A stretch of DNA of 64,000 nucleotides. Source: Olsenella sp. SW781. Its GTDB lineage: Bacteria > Actinomycetota > Coriobacteriia > Coriobacteriales > Atopobiaceae. Shown here piece after piece: positions 17,480-25,614 of the stretch. Positions within the stretch are counted from its first letter, which is position 1; each line of letters opens with the position of its first letter. The stretch is taken from assembly GCF_012027725.1 (NCBI RefSeq), contig NZ_SJOU01000001.1, positions 124,001 through 188,000 on the forward strand, given 5' to 3'. The notes beneath the pieces were generated by a model. The model was not told the origin of the DNA and searched no databases. It worked only from the letters and a program-made list of their open reading frames with translations. The position numbers and the translations under genes are program-made.

Positions 17480-18220
17480 CTAGCGCTCGGCGCCCTTGTC
17501 CTTGAACGGTTCCTTGACGCGCCTCTGGATGAGCTCGTCCCTCACGGCGTTCGTGAGGCCGAGCATGCGGGAGAACGCATGGTTGAAGCGCTGGCGCGTC
17601 TCGTCGGTGGGCTCGAGCTCGACGCCGCCTCCCTTGCGGGCATAGACGACGAGGGCCTGCTCGAACATGGCGGACTCGCGGTTGGCGGCGATGACGTACT
17701 GGCGGAGGTTCTTCGGCCCGATTCCGAAGTGGCGCAGCTCGTCGCAGACGCGGATGAGGGGGAAGTCTCGCCCGTCGACGAGGTCGCGCCCGTGGGGGGA
17801 CCTCGTGAGCGTGATGACGCCGGCCTCGGAGAGCTGGCGCACGAAGCTCGCGGTGGCGCCGGTGAGCTCGGGCATGCGGTCGATGGGGTGGAGCTTGCCG
17901 GCGACCTCCTCGTCGTCGACGGGGAGCGCTATGGGGTCCGCCCCCCCGAGCTCGGGGCTCGGCTGCTGGCCGCTGTCCGCGCGCTCCAGCTCCTCCTTGA
18001 TGACCGAGAGCGGGAGGAAGCGGTTCTTCTGTAGATAGAGGATCGTCTCGAGGCGCCTGACGTCGCGCTGCGAGTAGAGGCGGTAGCCGCTCGGCGTGCG
18101 CGAGGGGTTGAGAAGGCCCTCGTCCTGCAGGTAGCGCACCTTGGACACGGAGAGGTCGGGGTACTGCTGCTGCAGTCGCTTGACGACCTTCCCTATGGTC
18201 AGGTATCCCGCGTCGGCCAT
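17480..18220 (-). CDS. MerR-family regulator, FtsR/Rv1828-like
   Basis: The 246-residue protein has an N-terminal MerR winged helix (about 5-75: YLTIGKVVKRLQQQYPDLSVSKVRYLQDEGLL...SGYRLYSQRDVRRL). A second MerR-like winged-helix region (about 120-200: LTGATASFVRQLSEAGVITLTR) follows. This double arrangement and the position 6 bp after an FHA gene match the actinobacterial garA-Rv1828/FtsR pair, where FtsR activates ftsZ. No Cys metal site is visible. The role in cell-division control is inferred from synteny. Confidence 0.82.
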   Translation of the reverse strand: MADAGYLTIGKVVKRLQQQYPDLSVSKVRYLQDEGLLNPSRTPSGYRLYSQRDVRRLETILYLQKNRFLPLSVIKEELERADSGQQPSPELGGADPIALPVDDEEVAGKLHPIDRMPELTGATASFVRQLSEAGVITLTRSPHGRDLVDGRDFPLIRVCDELRHFGIGPKNLRQYVIAANRESAMFEQALVVYARKGGGVELEPTDETRQRFNHAFSRMLGLTNAVRDELIQRRVKEPFKDKGAER

Positions 18221-18226
18221 GGGGGC

Positions 18227-18652
18227 TTACGCCTCCGCGTCGATCCTGCGCGGGCGGCCGTTCACGTGGAACACCATGCGGAACGTGCCGATCTGGATGG
18301 TGGAGCCGTCCTTGAGGCTCGCCTTGCTCACGATGGCGCCATCGACCCAGGTCCCGTTGAGCGAGCCGAGGTCCTCGATGGTGGCGAGGCCGAGCGCGCT
18401 GTTGGAGAGGTCCATGGTGGCGTGGCGGCGCGAGACCGTCATGTCGTTCAGGAAGACGCTGTTCTTGGGGTCGCGCCCGAGCGTGATCTCGGGGGCGTCG
18501 AGCTCGAAGGTCTCGCCGATCTGCGGCCCCTTCACGATGGTGAGCGTCGGGTGGGCGGGCTTTGCCGTCCCCATGAGGTCGGGGATCGTCGAGTCCGCGG
18601 CGGGCATGCGGAAGATCTCGGTGGAGCCGGCGCTGGTATTGGTGTTGGGCAT
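18227..18652 (-). CDS. FHA-domain protein, GarA/OdhI-like
   Basis: The ATG at 18652 follows GAGGGGAG and gives 141 residues. The C-terminal 100 residues are a canonical FHA phosphothreonine-binding domain (LGRDPKNSVFLNDMTVSRRHA...DLGSLNGTWVDG). Near the N-terminus GSTEIFRMP resembles the Thr-x-x-Phe-Arg phosphorylation site of GarA/OdhI. In those proteins a phosphorylated Thr folds back onto the FHA domain and switches binding to 2-oxoglutarate enzymes. Its pairing with the MerR gene mirrors Mycobacterium Rv1827-Rv1828. The targets in this anaerobe are unknown. Confidence 0.85.
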   Translation of the reverse strand: MPNTNTSAGSTEIFRMPAADSTIPDLMGTAKPAHPTLTIVKGPQIGETFELDAPEITLGRDPKNSVFLNDMTVSRRHATMDLSNSALGLATIEDLGSLNGTWVDGAIVSKASLKDGSTIQIGTFRMVFHVNGRPRRIDAEA

Positions 18653-18695
18653 GTGTCTCCCCTCGTTTCTGTTCAGAGTACCATCATAGCGCGCT

Positions 18696-19076
18696 TCACC
18701 TGCACGCGACACAGTCCATCTCAATCAGGGCGCCAAGCGGCAGCTCGGAGACCCCCACCACGGCCCGGGCGGGGGCCGGGGTCGTGAACCTGCGCGCGTA
18801 GACCTCGTTCATGGCATCCATGTCCTCGAGGCTCGCGAGGTAGACGGTGGTCTGGGCGACGTCGGCGAGCGTGCAGCCCACCTCCCCGAGGATGGACTCG
18901 ATGATGTCGATGACGCGCTCGGTCTGCTCGGTGATGCCGCCCGGGACGAGAGAGCGCTTGTCGTCCGGGGAGATCGGGAGCTGGCCGGAGGCGAAGACGA
19001 GCCGCCCGGCGGTCGTGCCCTGCGAGTAGGGGCCGATGGCGTCGGGCGCCTCCTGCGCGTTGATCGAGTACTTCAC
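18696..19076 (-). CDS. ridA: RidA family (YjgF) enamine/imine deaminase
   Basis: RidA hydrolyses reactive enamines and imines made by PLP enzymes such as threonine dehydratase. The 126-residue protein has the family start APDAIGPYSQGTTAGRLVFASGQLP, the QTTVYLASLEDM strand and the conserved Arg in PAPARAVVGVSELPLGALIEMD. It begins at GTG with GGGGAGAGG upstream. A CGGGGC/GCCCCG hairpin lies between the preceding GcvT-like gene and this start. Confidence 0.93.
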   Translation of the reverse strand: MKYSINAQEAPDAIGPYSQGTTAGRLVFASGQLPISPDDKRSLVPGGITEQTERVIDIIESILGEVGCTLADVAQTTVYLASLEDMDAMNEVYARRFTTPAPARAVVGVSELPLGALIEMDCVACR

Positions 19077-19124
19077 GTCTGCCTCTCCCCTCTCGGGGCA
19101 TCGCCCCGATCGCGTTGCGCGCCC

Positions 19125-19973
19125 CTAGGACGCGAGCCCCCGCGCCCCGACGAAGTCGTCCCCCGCCCTGACGATGCCCCATCCCTCGAGCTTGGCGCGG
19201 CCGAGGGCGACGGGGCCCGGCGCGGAGAGCGCCGCGGCCCAGGGGAGCCGGCTGGCGAACAGCTCGCGGACGGCCTCGACGCCCACCGGGGACACCTCGG
19301 CGAAGGACAGGAGGCTGCGCCAGATCGCGCGCGCTGACGGCGCGGGGACGAGCAGGAGGTATGCCTCGGCGTCGATGACGGGGACCCGCGCTACGAGGGC
19401 GGGGATCGCGTCGAGCAGCACGGAGGCGACCTCGCCGGTGCGGGGCAGGCGCGCCCCGGTCCGCACGAGGTAGTCGGAGACCACGCGACCGGCGCCGTCC
19501 CCGGCGCAGAGCAGGGGCACGAGCATGCCGCACGCGTCCTCGAGCGAGCAGTCCCGAAGGGGCCCCTCGTCGCCGCCTGCGCCCCGCACGAGCTCGAGCC
19601 AGGCGGTGGTCGCCTCGCCGCGCGGGGTCGGGTCGAGCAGCACGTGCTCGTGGTCGCCCGTCCTCAGGACGAGCGGGGCGCCCAGCACGCTGCCGTCCCC
19701 CCGAAGCACGGCCTCGAAGGAGGCATCGCCCACCGAGAGGGGCCTGCCGGCGAGCGCCGAGCGGGCGAGGTCGGGAGCGGCGTCGCCGGAGAGCAGGGCG
19801 TAGGTCGTGCCCGTGAGGTCGGCGACGACGGCGCCGAGGAGCGCCTCGCCCAGGTCCTTCTCGCCCTCGCAGGGGTAGGAGCGCACGGCGAGAAGCCCGG
19901 TCGACTCGTTGGGCAGAAAGCTTGCCCCGAGCAGGAGGTGCTCCTCGTAGAGGGTTCCCATGCGTGCGTCCAT
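19125..19973 (-). CDS. GcvT/YgfZ-like folate-binding-fold protein
   Basis: The 282-residue protein opens LYEEHLLLGASFLPNESTGLLAVRSY, followed by VVADLTGTTYALLSGDAAPDL. This echoes the N-terminal half of aminomethyltransferase GcvT, where a Leu-Tyr-x-x-His segment leads to an Asp-Leu-Ser and Ser-Gly-x-Asp-Ala motif. The catalytic and tetrahydrofolate residues of a true T-protein are not evident, and no glycine-cleavage genes are nearby, so a YgfZ-type or substrate-divergent member is more likely. It starts within the stop of the upstream phosphatidyltransferase gene (TGATG), so the two are coupled. Confidence 0.55.
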   Translation of the reverse strand: MDARMGTLYEEHLLLGASFLPNESTGLLAVRSYPCEGEKDLGEALLGAVVADLTGTTYALLSGDAAPDLARSALAGRPLSVGDASFEAVLRGDGSVLGAPLVLRTGDHEHVLLDPTPRGEATTAWLELVRGAGGDEGPLRDCSLEDACGMLVPLLCAGDGAGRVVSDYLVRTGARLPRTGEVASVLLDAIPALVARVPVIDAEAYLLLVPAPSARAIWRSLLSFAEVSPVGVEAVRELFASRLPWAAALSAPGPVALGRAKLEGWGIVRAGDDFVGARGLAS

Positions 19974-20695
19974 CAGCGCTCGCCCTCTCTGCTCGCGCGA
20001 ATGATGCCGAGGGCGGTGCGGGTGTAGACGACGGCGGTCGCGGTAGAGCAGACGACGCCGGCGTACACGAAGAAGATGCCGAGCGCGGCGGCCTGGTCGT
20101 TGAGCCCAGGAAGCCAGGACGCGGCGACGACGCCGAGCCCGTCGATCACGGGCATGCCGAGCAGGAGGTCGCAGAAGCCGAACATGAGCAGGGCCGTGGC
20201 GACCTTGCCGATGTAGGCGACGTCGATCGGGCGCACGCGGAAGTGCCTGAGGACGAGGCTGCCCGCGGCGAGGTAGACGTCGCGGCCGATGACGAAGACG
20301 GGCACCCAGACGGGCAGCTCCCCCATGACGAGGAGCCCGAGCACGCCGGTGAAGAGCAGCACGCGGTCCATGATCGGGTCCATGATCTTCCCGAGCCAGC
20401 TCACCGTCTGGGTGCGCCGGGCGACCTGGCCGTCAAGGAAGTCGGTCACCGCGGCCACGGCGTAGCAGGTGAGGGCGAGGGCGCGGTTGCCGCCGCCCGT
20501 GAACAGCGCGAGGAAGGCGAACGTGAGGGCGAGGCGGCAGAAGGTTATGACGTTGGCGACCGTGAGGACCTGGGTGGAGGGGTTCTCCGACGAGCCGACG
20601 GGCGCGTTGGCGCGGCCGGTCCTCTGTCGCTCCGCGGCATCGGCGTCCGCGATGTCGCGGAGCAGCGACGTGATGCGGTCGGTTCTCTCTGACAC
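19973..20695 (-). CDS. pgsA: CDP-alcohol phosphatidyltransferase (PgsA-like)
   Basis: The integral membrane enzyme joins CDP-diacylglycerol to an alcohol, most likely glycerol 3-phosphate, giving the phosphatidylglycerol precursor. It has about six hydrophobic segments and the complete active-site motif TDFLDGQVARR...GKIMDPIMD. I chose GTG 20695 (240 residues) because AGAGG precedes it. A frame-compatible ATG at 20743 lacks a ribosome site, and a TAATAT box overlaps it. The hydrophilic N-terminal 50 or so residues are not part of the family. Alcohol specificity is not readable from sequence. Confidence 0.78.
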   Translation of the reverse strand: MSERTDRITSLLRDIADADAAERQRTGRANAPVGSSENPSTQVLTVANVITFCRLALTFAFLALFTGGGNRALALTCYAVAAVTDFLDGQVARRTQTVSWLGKIMDPIMDRVLLFTGVLGLLVMGELPVWVPVFVIGRDVYLAAGSLVLRHFRVRPIDVAYIGKVATALLMFGFCDLLLGMPVIDGLGVVAASWLPGLNDQAAALGIFFVYAGVVCSTATAVVYTRTALGIIRASREGER

Positions 20696-20762
20696 TACTT
20701 GCCTCTCGAGCCTGGGTCTACACTCCTCAAACGAGATACCCATATTAGCGTACTTTCAATCG

Positions 20763-20796
20763 CTCGCCCCGGGCGCCTCCCGGGGCGAGCGAGCCC
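20763..20796 (-). terminator. Hairpin terminator after serA
   Basis: On the minus strand CGCTCGCCCCGGG pairs with CCCGGGGCGAGCG around a 5-nt loop just after serA. The stem is long and perfect but is followed by ATTGAAAG rather than a U tract, so termination may be partial. Confidence 0.55.
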
Positions 20797-20804
20797 GGGT
20801 GCGG

Positions 20805-21977
20805 CTAGGGGCGCTCGATGACGCGGACGCGCCGCACGCCCGCGATCTGGGAGAGCTGCTCGCCCACCTCGGGGGTGACGTCGCCCGATACCTCGATGAG
20901 CGTGTAGGCGTTGCTGCCACGGCTCTTGTTGGTCATGTTCTCGATGTTGAGGCCCGAGGCGGCGAGCGTCGCGGAGAGGAGGCCGATGACGCCCTGCACG
21001 TTCTCGTGGAAGATCGCCACGCGCTCGTCGCCCTCGCCCACGGGGCCGAGGTCAACCTGCCCGTAGTTGACGGAGTTCCTGATGTTGCCGTTCTCGAGGT
21101 AGTCCTTGAGCTCGTTGGCGGCCATGACGGCGCAGTTGTCCTCGGCCTCGCCGGTCGAGGCGCCGAGGTGCGGCAGCACGATGGCGTTTTTCATGTTGGC
21201 GCTCGCCGGGTTGGCGAAGTCGGTGACGTAGCGGCCCACGCGGCCGTCGTCGAGCGCCTCGGCGAGCGCCTGCTCGTCGACGAGCAGGTCGCGCGCGAAG
21301 TTGAGCAGCACGGCGCCGCGCGGCATGCGCGCGATCATCTCGGCCGAGATCATCTTGCGCGTTGAGTCGGTGGCCGGGACGTGCAGCGTCACGAAGTCGC
21401 AGCGGGAGAGCATCTCGCCGAGGTCAGTGACGTGCTCGATCCTGCGGTCGAGGCTCCACGCCGCGTTGATGGAGAGGTACGGGTCGTAGCCCATGACCTC
21501 GCAGCCGAGGTCGATGAGGGAGTTTGCGACCGCGGCCCCGATGGCCCCGAGGCCGACGACGCCGACGCTCTTGCCCGCGAGCTCGCAGCCGCCGAACTGC
21601 TTCTTTGCCTTCTCCGCCTTCTTGCCGACGTCCGGGTCGTCGCTGTTCTCGGCCACCCACGCCGCGCCACCGATGACGTCGCGGCAGGCGAGGAGCATGC
21701 CGCAGATGACGAGCTCCTTCACCGCGTTGGCGTTCGCACCGGGCGTGTTGAAGACGACGACGCCCTGCTCGGCGCAGCGCTCGACGGGGATGTTGTTGAC
21801 GCCGGCCCCCGCTCGGGCGATGGCCAGAAGGCCGTCTCCGAGCTCGAGCTCGTGGAGGTTCGCGGAGCGCACCATGAGGGCGTCGGCGCCCTCCGGCTCG
21901 CTCACGAACTCGTAGCCCTCGCCGAGGTGGTCGGTCCCGACCTTGGCGATGTTGTTGAGGCAGCAGATCTTGTACAT
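20805..21977 (-). CDS. serA: D-3-phosphoglycerate dehydrogenase
   Basis: SerA oxidises 3-phosphoglycerate, the first step of serine synthesis. GGAGGGAACC sets ATG 21977 (390 residues). It has the NAD-binding GLGAIGAAVANSL (about 145-157), the catalytic region HVPATDSTRKMI and LNFARDLLVDEQAL, the His of PHLGASTGEAEDN, and a C-terminal ACT domain (about 315-390) for serine feedback. It is the short SerA type. serC lies upstream on the same strand, separated by a 130-bp inverted repeat that may limit readthrough. Confidence 0.95.
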   Translation of the reverse strand: MYKICCLNNIAKVGTDHLGEGYEFVSEPEGADALMVRSANLHELELGDGLLAIARAGAGVNNIPVERCAEQGVVVFNTPGANANAVKELVICGMLLACRDVIGGAAWVAENSDDPDVGKKAEKAKKQFGGCELAGKSVGVVGLGAIGAAVANSLIDLGCEVMGYDPYLSINAAWSLDRRIEHVTDLGEMLSRCDFVTLHVPATDSTRKMISAEMIARMPRGAVLLNFARDLLVDEQALAEALDDGRVGRYVTDFANPASANMKNAIVLPHLGASTGEAEDNCAVMAANELKDYLENGNIRNSVNYGQVDLGPVGEGDERVAIFHENVQGVIGLLSATLAASGLNIENMTNKSRGSNAYTLIEVSGDVTPEVGEQLSQIAGVRRVRVIERP

Positions 21978-21987
21978 GGTTCCCTCC

Positions 21988-22117
21988 GCAAAATGGGGAC
22001 GTGTTTTTTCGCGCAGAAGATTTGGGACAGGTTCCGTACCTGGCTGGTAAGGGGTACGCGCTCGCCCAGAGAACCTGTCCCAAATCTTCTGCGCGAAAAA
22101 ACACGTCCCCATTTTGC
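21988..22117. repeat. REPIN-like 47-bp perfect inverted repeat between serC and serA
   Basis: Bases 21988-22034 and 22071-22117 are exact reverse complements (47 bp). The 36-nt loop contains a further CGTACC/GGTACG stem. Each arm contains GGGGACGTGTTTTTT and GGGACAGGTT. Related single copies lie at 32482-32543 and, more weakly, 56265-56293. The unit sits 3 bp after the serC stop and 11 bp before the serA start, overlapping the expected serA leader. Confidence 0.95.
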
Positions 22118-22120
22118 AGG

Positions 22121-23197
22121 TCAGTGAGAGAGCTCGAAGTCCTTCATGAAGCTGACGAGCGCCTCCACGCCCTCGCGAGGCATGGCGTTGTAGATGGAGG
22201 CGCGCATGCCGCCCACGGAGCGGTGGCCCTTGAGGTTGACGAGCCCCGCCTTGGCGGCCTCGGCGACGAACTCCGCGTCAAGCTCCTTGTTCCCGGTCAC
22301 GAACGGCACGTTCATGAGCGAGCGGTCGCGCGGCTCCACGGTGGACGAGAAGAGCTCGGACTCGTCGAGGAAGTCGTAGAGCACGGCGGCCTTCTCGGCG
22401 TTGCGCTCCCCCATCGCGGCGAGCCCGCCGTTCTTCTCGATCCACTTGAAGACCTTGCCGCAGACGTAGATGCCCCAGCAGTTGGGGGTGTTGTAGAGCG
22501 AGCCGGCGTCGACCTGCGTCTTGAGGCGCAACATCGTGGGGACGCCCGGCAGCTCGTCGGGTACGAGGTCCTCGCGCACGATCACGATCTGGACGCCCGC
22601 GGGGCCCACGTTCTTCTGCACGCCGGCGTGGATGAGGCCGTAGCGGGTGACGTCCACGGGCTCGGAGAGGAACATCGAGCTCTGGTCGGCCACCAGGACG
22701 TGGCCCTTTGTGTTGGGCAGCTCGCCGAACTTGGTGCCGTAGATCGTGTTGTTCTCGCAGATGTAGAGGTAGCTCGCGTCCTCGCGGATGGGCAGGTCGG
22801 AGCAGTCGGGGATGTAGGAGAAGTTCCTGTCCGCGGAGGAGGCCACGGCCACGGCGTCGCCGAGGATCTGAGCCTCCTGGAAGGCCTTCTTGGCCCAGTT
22901 GCCGGTGATCACGTAGTCGGCCTTGCCGTTGGTGGCGAGGTTCATGAAGACCGTGGAGAAGAGCAGGGAGTCGCCGCCCTGGACGAAGATGACCTTGTAG
23001 TTCTCGGGGATGCCCATGAGGCTCCTGAGGTCCGCCTCGGCGTCGTCGATGATCTTCTGGAAGACGGAAGATCGGTGACTCATCTCCATGACGCTCATGC
23101 CGCAGCCGGCATAGTCGAGCATCTCGTCCGCGCACTGCCTGAGGACCTCCTCGGGCAGAACGGCGGGGCCAGCGGAGAAGTTGTACACGCGTGCCAT
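22121..23197 (-). CDS. serC: Phosphoserine aminotransferase
   Basis: SerC transaminates 3-phosphohydroxypyruvate to phosphoserine, the step after SerA. GGAGGA before ATG 23197 gives 358 residues opening MARVYNFSAGPAVLPEEVL, the family signature. The PLP lysine is in HAGVQKNVGPAG. The C-terminus has GHRSVGGMRASIYNAMP, the substrate-binding Arg region. serC then serA form a serine-synthesis unit; the third enzyme, serB, is not in the window. Confidence 0.96.
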   Translation of the reverse strand: MARVYNFSAGPAVLPEEVLRQCADEMLDYAGCGMSVMEMSHRSSVFQKIIDDAEADLRSLMGIPENYKVIFVQGGDSLLFSTVFMNLATNGKADYVITGNWAKKAFQEAQILGDAVAVASSADRNFSYIPDCSDLPIREDASYLYICENNTIYGTKFGELPNTKGHVLVADQSSMFLSEPVDVTRYGLIHAGVQKNVGPAGVQIVIVREDLVPDELPGVPTMLRLKTQVDAGSLYNTPNCWGIYVCGKVFKWIEKNGGLAAMGERNAEKAAVLYDFLDESELFSSTVEPRDRSLMNVPFVTGNKELDAEFVAEAAKAGLVNLKGHRSVGGMRASIYNAMPREGVEALVSFMKDFELSH

Positions 23198-23526
23198 GTC
23201 GTCCTCCAATGTCTGGTGCAGAAACGTCCCTCCATCTTAGGCACGCCAGTGTGTCGTGCGGGTTTCCGCCGCGCAAACGCCGTGTGGCGTGAGCGACGCC
23301 CGGCATGTATGCGCCCGCGTCAGTAACATAAATGCGTTGACCAAAGGCGATATAGCGGGAGTATATTGAAATATACGTTACCTTACGTCATCGTCTAACC
23401 GCTCGCCAGCGGGGAGGCGCCGTTCGTCGGTTCTTCTCGCTATGGGGCGCCCTCCTGCTCGCCAGCGGGTCCGCGACGTGCTACCGTGCGCGCACCCAAG
23501 ACACCCGAGACGATGCGGAGGTCACG
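23198..23526. other. 329-bp divergent intergenic region between serC and the LPXTG gene
   Basis: No coding frame is convincing here. It contains the start regions of two divergent genes. TTGACC at 23337 with TATA-like sequence 17-19 bp on could drive the LPXTG gene. GTATATT-GA-AATATAC (23361-23376) is an operator-like inverted repeat overlapping that -10 area. Read on the minus strand, TAAGAT (complement of 23234-23239) could serve serC. One GAGAAGRAC-family motif lies at 23430-23438 on the complementary strand. Confidence 0.5.
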
Positions 23527-25509
23527 ATGGACGTGCGGGATAGCGTGCAGGAAGCGGGGCGCGAGCGTCCCGACGAGAGGCTGGCGGGGCGCGCCCGACT
23601 CGCGCGGGTCGCCTGCGGCGTGGGGCTGGGGCTCGCCCTCGGGCTCGGCGTCGCGATGGCCCCCGTCCCCGTCACGGCGGGGGTGGCCCCCGTCGGCGCC
23701 GCCGTCGCCCGCGCGGCCGAGGGAACGGGCCTCAGTCAGGGCGACCCGATTGTGATCGACGCGTCCGAGGAGGCCGAGAACCCCTTCCCCGACAAGCTCA
23801 CGCCCGAGATGATCGCCGAGAGCACGCACGAGGGCAAGGGCCCCTACCAGAACTACGCCATGTACGTCGAGCTCGAGATGAAGGACGGCTCCGTGGTGAA
23901 GATGCCCTTCAAGCCCAACGCGCTCAACATGCCCCCGCTCGAGCCCTTCGTGCAGTATCACGACCAGCTCGCGCACATCCACTTCTACGTGGCGTTCATG
24001 CCCGCGAACCTCTCCTACGGTCACGGCTTCACGTTCACCGTGGGACACCTCTCCTATGACGCGTGGGACAGCCCCAACCCGCTCGTCTCGGGCCCCGGCA
24101 ACGGCTCGTTCCAGCTGCTCCCCACCTCCGTGGTCAGGCACAACGGCGAGGACCTGCCCGCCCAGGGCATCTACTGGCGCATCAACTATCCCGTCGGGGC
24201 GACCCAGTACTTCGAGGTGCGCTTCGACGTCCCCGAGGGCGCCACGACGATCGTCGCGGACGGCTATCCCGGAACTCCCGACGCCACGGTCCCGCCCGGG
24301 AACCTGTTCCGCAGCTATCGGACGCAGCAGCCCACGAGCGCGACCTTCCACCTCGTCGAGGAGGGGGCGTATCGCGCCGCGCGCGGGCTCGGCGCCAAGG
24401 ACCCGATCCGGGAGCGCAGCGCGGGCGAGCGCGCCTATTCCGAGGCCCCCTTCCCGCCGCTCGACGTCGCCGACCTCGCAGAGCCCACGGTCACGCGCGG
24501 GTCGTCCCAGACCGCGTACGGCTCGATGATGCTCTACGGCCAGCCCCTCCTCAGCCCCGAGGGCTCGCCGAGCAAGGACTTCGTCTACGACGCCGCGGCG
24601 GACCGCTGGGTCTACGGCGAGGTGAAGCCCACCTACGCCGAGCTCGCCGCCCGCACGATTCCGGGCTACGTCCTCGTGGGCGACGACATCGACAAGGCCC
24701 CGCACCCCGAGAGCGCCGACGCTAACGACCCGCTCAAGGCGGAGGGCCAGGGTAACCACTACCTCACCATGGCGCGCGACGCGTCGGGGAGGGTCTATCG
24801 CGACAAGAACTACTACCTCGTGTATCGCTCGCTGCCCATCCCGGTCAACTTCACGGTCACCACCGGCGGCACGCCCGTCGAGGGGGTGGCCTATGACCTC
24901 CTCGCCGTGGTCGACGGCCAGGAGCGGCCTGTCGCGAGCGGCCTCGCCTCTGACGCCGCCGGGTCCTTCTCGCCGGCCACCAAGGCGACGCCCGCCTATG
25001 AGGAGCTCCAGGCCGTCGCGGCGCGCGACGACGCCTTCGATGCCGACGCCCGCGCGTGGCGCGACGGCGACGACGCCTACCTCGTGCCGGGCGACTACGT
25101 GCTGAGGCCGACGTCCGCGCCGGAGGGCTACGAGGCGAGCGAGCTTCGCTTCACCGTGGTGCCGATCGGCGTGACCGGCTCCGAGGAGGAGGGCTACGCG
25201 GTGACGCCGCAGCACTTCGACCTCGCCGCGAGCGTGAAGAGCACGCCCGAGCCCGAGCCTCAGCCCGGGGTCGACCCCGGGTCAAGGCCGTCGACCGACG
25301 CGCCGTCCGGACGCGAGGGAGGCGCGTCCGCGACGGCGCGCGGCGATGCGAAGCCTGCCGGGAAGCGCGCCCGGAAGCGGCCGCTGCCCGACACGGGCGA
25401 CGCCACGCCGACGAGCGCCGGCGCTGTGGCGACGGTCGGCGTGACGGCCCTCGCGGCCGGGGCGGCGATCGCCGTGCGCATGGGCGGAAGGAGGCGGCGG
25501 GCCCGCTAG
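23527..25509 (+). CDS. LPXTG-anchored surface protein with a SpaA-like domain
   Basis: The 660-residue protein is predicted to be secreted and covalently attached to peptidoglycan by a sortase. The N-terminus has a long signal region with a hydrophobic core (about 27-60) ending near ARAAEG. The middle (about 85-400) is rich in Tyr, Pro and Asp with no family I can name. At about 440-560 a prealbumin-like (SpaA/Cna_B) domain is suggested by TPVEGVAYDLLAVVDGQ and the LRPTSAPEGYEASELRFTV end. A Pro/Glu/Ser spacer leads to LPDTG (about 620-624), a hydrophobic stretch and an RRRRAR tail. No sortase gene is in the window. GGAGG precedes the start. Possibly an adhesin or pilin. Confidence 0.85.
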   Translation: MDVRDSVQEAGRERPDERLAGRARLARVACGVGLGLALGLGVAMAPVPVTAGVAPVGAAVARAAEGTGLSQGDPIVIDASEEAENPFPDKLTPEMIAESTHEGKGPYQNYAMYVELEMKDGSVVKMPFKPNALNMPPLEPFVQYHDQLAHIHFYVAFMPANLSYGHGFTFTVGHLSYDAWDSPNPLVSGPGNGSFQLLPTSVVRHNGEDLPAQGIYWRINYPVGATQYFEVRFDVPEGATTIVADGYPGTPDATVPPGNLFRSYRTQQPTSATFHLVEEGAYRAARGLGAKDPIRERSAGERAYSEAPFPPLDVADLAEPTVTRGSSQTAYGSMMLYGQPLLSPEGSPSKDFVYDAAADRWVYGEVKPTYAELAARTIPGYVLVGDDIDKAPHPESADANDPLKAEGQGNHYLTMARDASGRVYRDKNYYLVYRSLPIPVNFTVTTGGTPVEGVAYDLLAVVDGQERPVASGLASDAAGSFSPATKATPAYEELQAVAARDDAFDADARAWRDGDDAYLVPGDYVLRPTSAPEGYEASELRFTVVPIGVTGSEEEGYAVTPQHFDLAASVKSTPEPEPQPGVDPGSRPSTDAPSGREGGASATARGDAKPAGKRARKRPLPDTGDATPTSAGAVATVGVTALAAGAAIAVRMGGRRRRAR

Positions 25510-25530
25510 GAGGGCGCAGGCGCGCGATCA

Positions 25531-25563
25531 GGGGGCGCGGGGGTGACAGTCTCCCGTGCCCCC
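25531..25563 (+). terminator. Hairpin after the LPXTG gene
   Basis: GGGGGCGCGGG pairs with CCCGTGCCCCC (one G-T pair) around an 11-nt loop, 22 bp after the stop. There is no T-run, so intrinsic termination is uncertain. Confidence 0.4.
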
Positions 25564-25614
25564 CTTCATGTCCTTGACGCTTCCGCGAGGAGCTCCGGGA
25601 CGCCCTGCGTCAAC

